Assembly: GCF_004362245.1 (NCBI RefSeq)
Contig: NZ_SNWM01000001.1
Coordinates: forward strand, 124,001-188,000
Direction of reading: 5' to 3'
Origin: Pedobacter duraquae
Lineage (GTDB): Bacteria > Bacteroidota > Bacteroidia > Sphingobacteriales > Sphingobacteriaceae
DNA length: 64,000 nucleotides
In this document: positions 62,008-64,000 of the stretch, piece after piece
Layout of the letters: each line of letters opens with the position of its first letter
Numbering within the stretch: the first letter of the stretch is position 1
Translations under genes and position numbers: made by a program
The notes under the pieces: generated by a model
The model's database searches: none
Told to the model about the DNA's origin: nothing
The model's input: only the letters and a program-made list of their open reading frames with translations

Positions 62008-63639
62008 ATGCTCAAATCCGTACTCCCGCTGCAAATTTTCAGAACCACATCAGCACTGCTTTTATCTTTGTTTATTTTATCTGGTTGTCACACTAAAACA
62101 GACGATAAAGTTCTTGACAAGATTCCTGACCCTAAAACACTGAACGAAAGTTATGTGAGCAATCCCGATGGATTGCTTAGTGCCGCCACAGTAACAGAGA
62201 TGAATTCCAAGCTAAGCGCATTAGACCAGGCAGGAACAGCACATATAGATGTGGTTTTTGTAAATAGTATCGGTGATCTCGTACCGAAAGAGGCTGCGAC
62301 AACACTTTTTAACAAATGGAAGATTGGTGATGCTAAAACGGATAACGGATTGTTAATTCTGATGGTAAAAGACCAGCGCAGAGTGGAATTTGAAACCGGT
62401 TACGGCCTGGAAGGCACCCTTCCCGATGTAGTCTGTTATAGGATCCAACAAGAAAACATGGTGCCTTATGCAAAAGTAGAAAATTACGATGCTGCTGTTA
62501 TTAACGGTGTTGATGCCGTAATTGGCGTCCTGAAGGGTGGCAGTATTGCTGCGAAAGGTAATGACGACCTGCAGGATTCCGTTGCGGATGCTGCTGATAC
62601 CACCGTTGCAGCCAGTTCGCCTTCAGCAAGCCGCGATACTGCGCAATTAGATCCTCAGGTTTCAGACAATAATGTTCAAGTTGATCCCGGTGTTGTGGTT
62701 CCCGCAGATCAAACTCCCCAAACAGCTTATCAGGAACAGGCAGTGGATCCCCGCTCAACCTGGAATATCTTCACCTTAGGTATTGTGATTGTATATATTA
62801 TAATTTCGGGTTTTGTATCGCGAAGAATGAAAGCGTTAACATATAAAAATCCGTTTTCAAACCCGCTGTTCTATTTCTTGGCCTTTGTTCCCGTAGTAAT
62901 TGCCATTGCACTTAACATTTATTACCCGATCACAGAAGGCTGGGCAAACTTTAGAATGGTTCTTGTGCTTTATTTCTTCATGTACCTGTATGCACATCTC
63001 CATTTTTATAATCTCCGCATCCGGTTGGGAAAATCACTCCTTGGAGAATCCAGACACACACAATATCTGAAATGGAGAGAAATGTTTGCGCCTATGAGCT
63101 GGTCAAGAAAAGCATTTCCCTCACCATTTATAAATACCTACTGGTCAGAATATACGTTATTGCTGGAACAGCTGCGCTCAGACCCTATGGACTGCCCAAA
63201 ATGTTCAAAAGCCATGGAAAGACTTGACGAAAAACAAGACGATAAACATTTGTCTATGGGACAACGTGTTGAGGAAAGGGTAGGTTCTGTTGATTACGAT
63301 GTGTGGGTATGCGGATCCTGCAAAGATGAGCTTATCCTCGATTATAGTAACCTAGATACGAAATTAACAGAATGCCCAAAGTGTCATTTTAAGACTTTTA
63401 AGTTCACCAAAAAGATCACAACGGTCAGGGCAAGCACTTCTTTTGAAGGAGAAGGATTTATGATCTATAACTGTCTTAATTGCGCGTATGAAAAACGGGA
63501 AAAATTCACTATTGCTAAGATCTCGACTTCAAGCAGCAGCAGTAGCAGCAGCTCGTCTTCATCCTCGTCAAGCTCCTCTTCAAGTTCATCAAGTAGTGGA
63601 GGCTCTTCAGGTGGTGGTGGCGCTGGAAGTAGCTGGTAG
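62008..63639 (+). CDS. TPM domain membrane protein with zinc ribbons and Ser/Gly tail
   Basis: 543 aa. The N-terminal signal ends in LILSGCHTK, a possible lipobox. The TPM domain (about 45-180) includes NESYVSNPDGLLS, DNGLLILMVKDQRRVEFETGYGLEG and a low-complexity linker. TM helices lie near 250-345, then zinc-ribbon pairs CPKC, CGSC, CPKC and CLNC. The C terminus is a run of about 27 Ser residues followed by GGSSGGGGAGSSW, like YgcG proteins. Function is uncertain: TPM proteins are linked to membrane protein turnover. It is divergent from the TerC gene. Confidence 0.85.
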   Translation: MLKSVLPLQIFRTTSALLLSLFILSGCHTKTDDKVLDKIPDPKTLNESYVSNPDGLLSAATVTEMNSKLSALDQAGTAHIDVVFVNSIGDLVPKEAATTLFNKWKIGDAKTDNGLLILMVKDQRRVEFETGYGLEGTLPDVVCYRIQQENMVPYAKVENYDAAVINGVDAVIGVLKGGSIAAKGNDDLQDSVADAADTTVAASSPSASRDTAQLDPQVSDNNVQVDPGVVVPADQTPQTAYQEQAVDPRSTWNIFTLGIVIVYIIISGFVSRRMKALTYKNPFSNPLFYFLAFVPVVIAIALNIYYPITEGWANFRMVLVLYFFMYLYAHLHFYNLRIRLGKSLLGESRHTQYLKWREMFAPMSWSRKAFPSPFINTYWSEYTLLLEQLRSDPMDCPKCSKAMERLDEKQDDKHLSMGQRVEERVGSVDYDVWVCGSCKDELILDYSNLDTKLTECPKCHFKTFKFTKKITTVRASTSFEGEGFMIYNCLNCAYEKREKFTIAKISTSSSSSSSSSSSSSSSSSSSSSSSGGSSGGGGAGSSW

Positions 63640-64000
63640 ATCTATCTTACAGCGCTCGTGCTGTAGGGTTTTCTGACACGCTGTAACATCATAGTCCTCT
63701 TTAATTTCTGCTTCTTCTTTTTTATACGCCTTTTTTAATTCCTTACGATTTAAGCCCTGAGAGAATCGCCTGATGTCGTCCTGACTTTTTAAGATAAGTC
63801 CGGGAACCTGTTTAGGTTTATGGTCATCACCAATGGCAACCATGGTAAAATAGCTGGTATTAGTGTGCTTCTTTACCTGTGTCTTAAGATTTTCAGATAT
63901 TACCCGAATCCCAATAATCATAGAGGTTGTACCTACATAGTTGACGGAAGCCATAAGTGATACCAATTCACCAACTTCAACCGGTGCCAAGAAATCGACA
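63607..64000 (-). CDS. Acyl-CoA thioesterase (hotdog, YciA-like), N-terminus cut by the window
   Basis: Partial: the frame stays open to the right edge, starting with VDFLAPVEVGELVSL, the hotdog domain segment after the active-site Asp region. SVNYVGTTSMIIGIRV and CKTHTNTSYFTMVAIGDDHKP-type sequence follow. The C-terminal extension is charged and ends KIDLPATSSATTT. YciA-type enzymes hydrolyse acyl-CoA in the cytoplasm. The stop overlaps the convergent TPM gene by 33 bp. Confidence 0.85.
   Translation of the reverse strand, partial: VDFLAPVEVGELVSLMASVNYVGTTSMIIGIRVISENLKTQVKKHTNTSYFTMVAIGDDHKPKQVPGLILKSQDDIRRFSQGLNRKELKKAYKKEEAEIKEDYDVTACQKTLQHERCKIDLPATSSATTT

Noticed and set aside
63521..63640. 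Ser-codon tract as a tandem repeat or mobile element
   Set aside because: It is in frame, uses mixed serine codons and matches the usual Ser/Gly tail of TPM proteins.
1..64000. CRISPR arrays, tRNA/rRNA genes, insertion sequences, prophage
   Set aside because: No repeat-spacer pattern, cloverleaf or transposase/integrase coding sequence could be supported by reading the window.

Overview
The window looks like chromosomal DNA from a Sphingobacteriaceae-type Bacteroidota (Pedobacter/Mucilaginibacter-like). The signs are a low to moderate GC content, weak Shine-Dalgarno sequences, a SusC/SusD polysaccharide utilisation locus (PUL), several outer-membrane beta-barrel receptors, MacB/FtsX-type permeases of the MFRLNLKIALRNLWK class, DUF3667 proteins, TlpA-DUF3738 fusions and a LytTR two-component pair. 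I saw no rRNA, tRNA, CRISPR array, insertion sequence or prophage.

Layout. (1) Positions 1-276 hold the truncated end of a TerC-family gene, broken next to a small inverted repeat. (2) 277-7532 is general metabolism and regulation: AraC regulator, two SDR oxidoreductases, pirin, a basic-secretory-protein-type peptidase, an HD hydrolase and a secreted thioredoxin-DUF3738 protein. (3) 7744-12852 carries two tandem FtsX/MacB-type permeases. Each is preceded by the same GTTC-N27-GAAC element and the same GG-N10-GT promoter-like element, an arrangement that resembles sigma-54/enhancer control. (4) 12855-22016 is a patchwork of small genes: a possible small gene or remnant, DUF416, two DUF3667 paralogues, DinB, methyltransferase, DUF2200, M20 amidohydrolase, YkuD transpeptidase, two VOC proteins, SnoaL-like and a second AraC regulator. 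(5) 22041-24688 is an overlapping four-gene signalling operon: small secreted protein, membrane protein, histidine kinase, NarL-type regulator. (6) 25136-26682 holds two unknown exported proteins.

(7) 26901-45902 is the centrepiece, a PUL of eleven genes. One strand runs MFS sugar importer, SusC, SusD, CBM9-like protein, NagA, NagB-like, GH106, GH28-like, PL8. The other strand, converging on it, carries a GH52-like enzyme and a LacI-family regulator. The enzymes suggest a glycan containing uronic acid, rhamnose, an N-acetylated amino sugar and perhaps xylose. NagB-like and GH28-like both lack canonical active-site residues, and no GH88/GH105 or exo-hexosaminidase is visible. Candidate operators related to AACGTTAACGTAC lie upstream of the MFS gene and, in weaker form, upstream of the GH52-like gene. 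A 10-bp hairpin separates susD from the enzyme genes, and a perfect 17-bp inverted repeat lies inside the 3' end of the PL8 gene.

(8) 46205-56175 holds glutamine cyclotransferase, two large outer-membrane barrel proteins, an M3 peptidase lipoprotein with a good rho-independent terminator, and a LytTR/LytS pair divergent from one barrel gene. (9) 56172-61888 is a tellurite-resistance-like (Ter) stress operon: TerC, HAD, PRTase, TerD, TerD, TelA and an unknown protein. (10) The right end holds a TPM-domain membrane protein with zinc ribbons and a poly-Ser/Gly tail, and a partial acyl-CoA thioesterase cut by the window edge.
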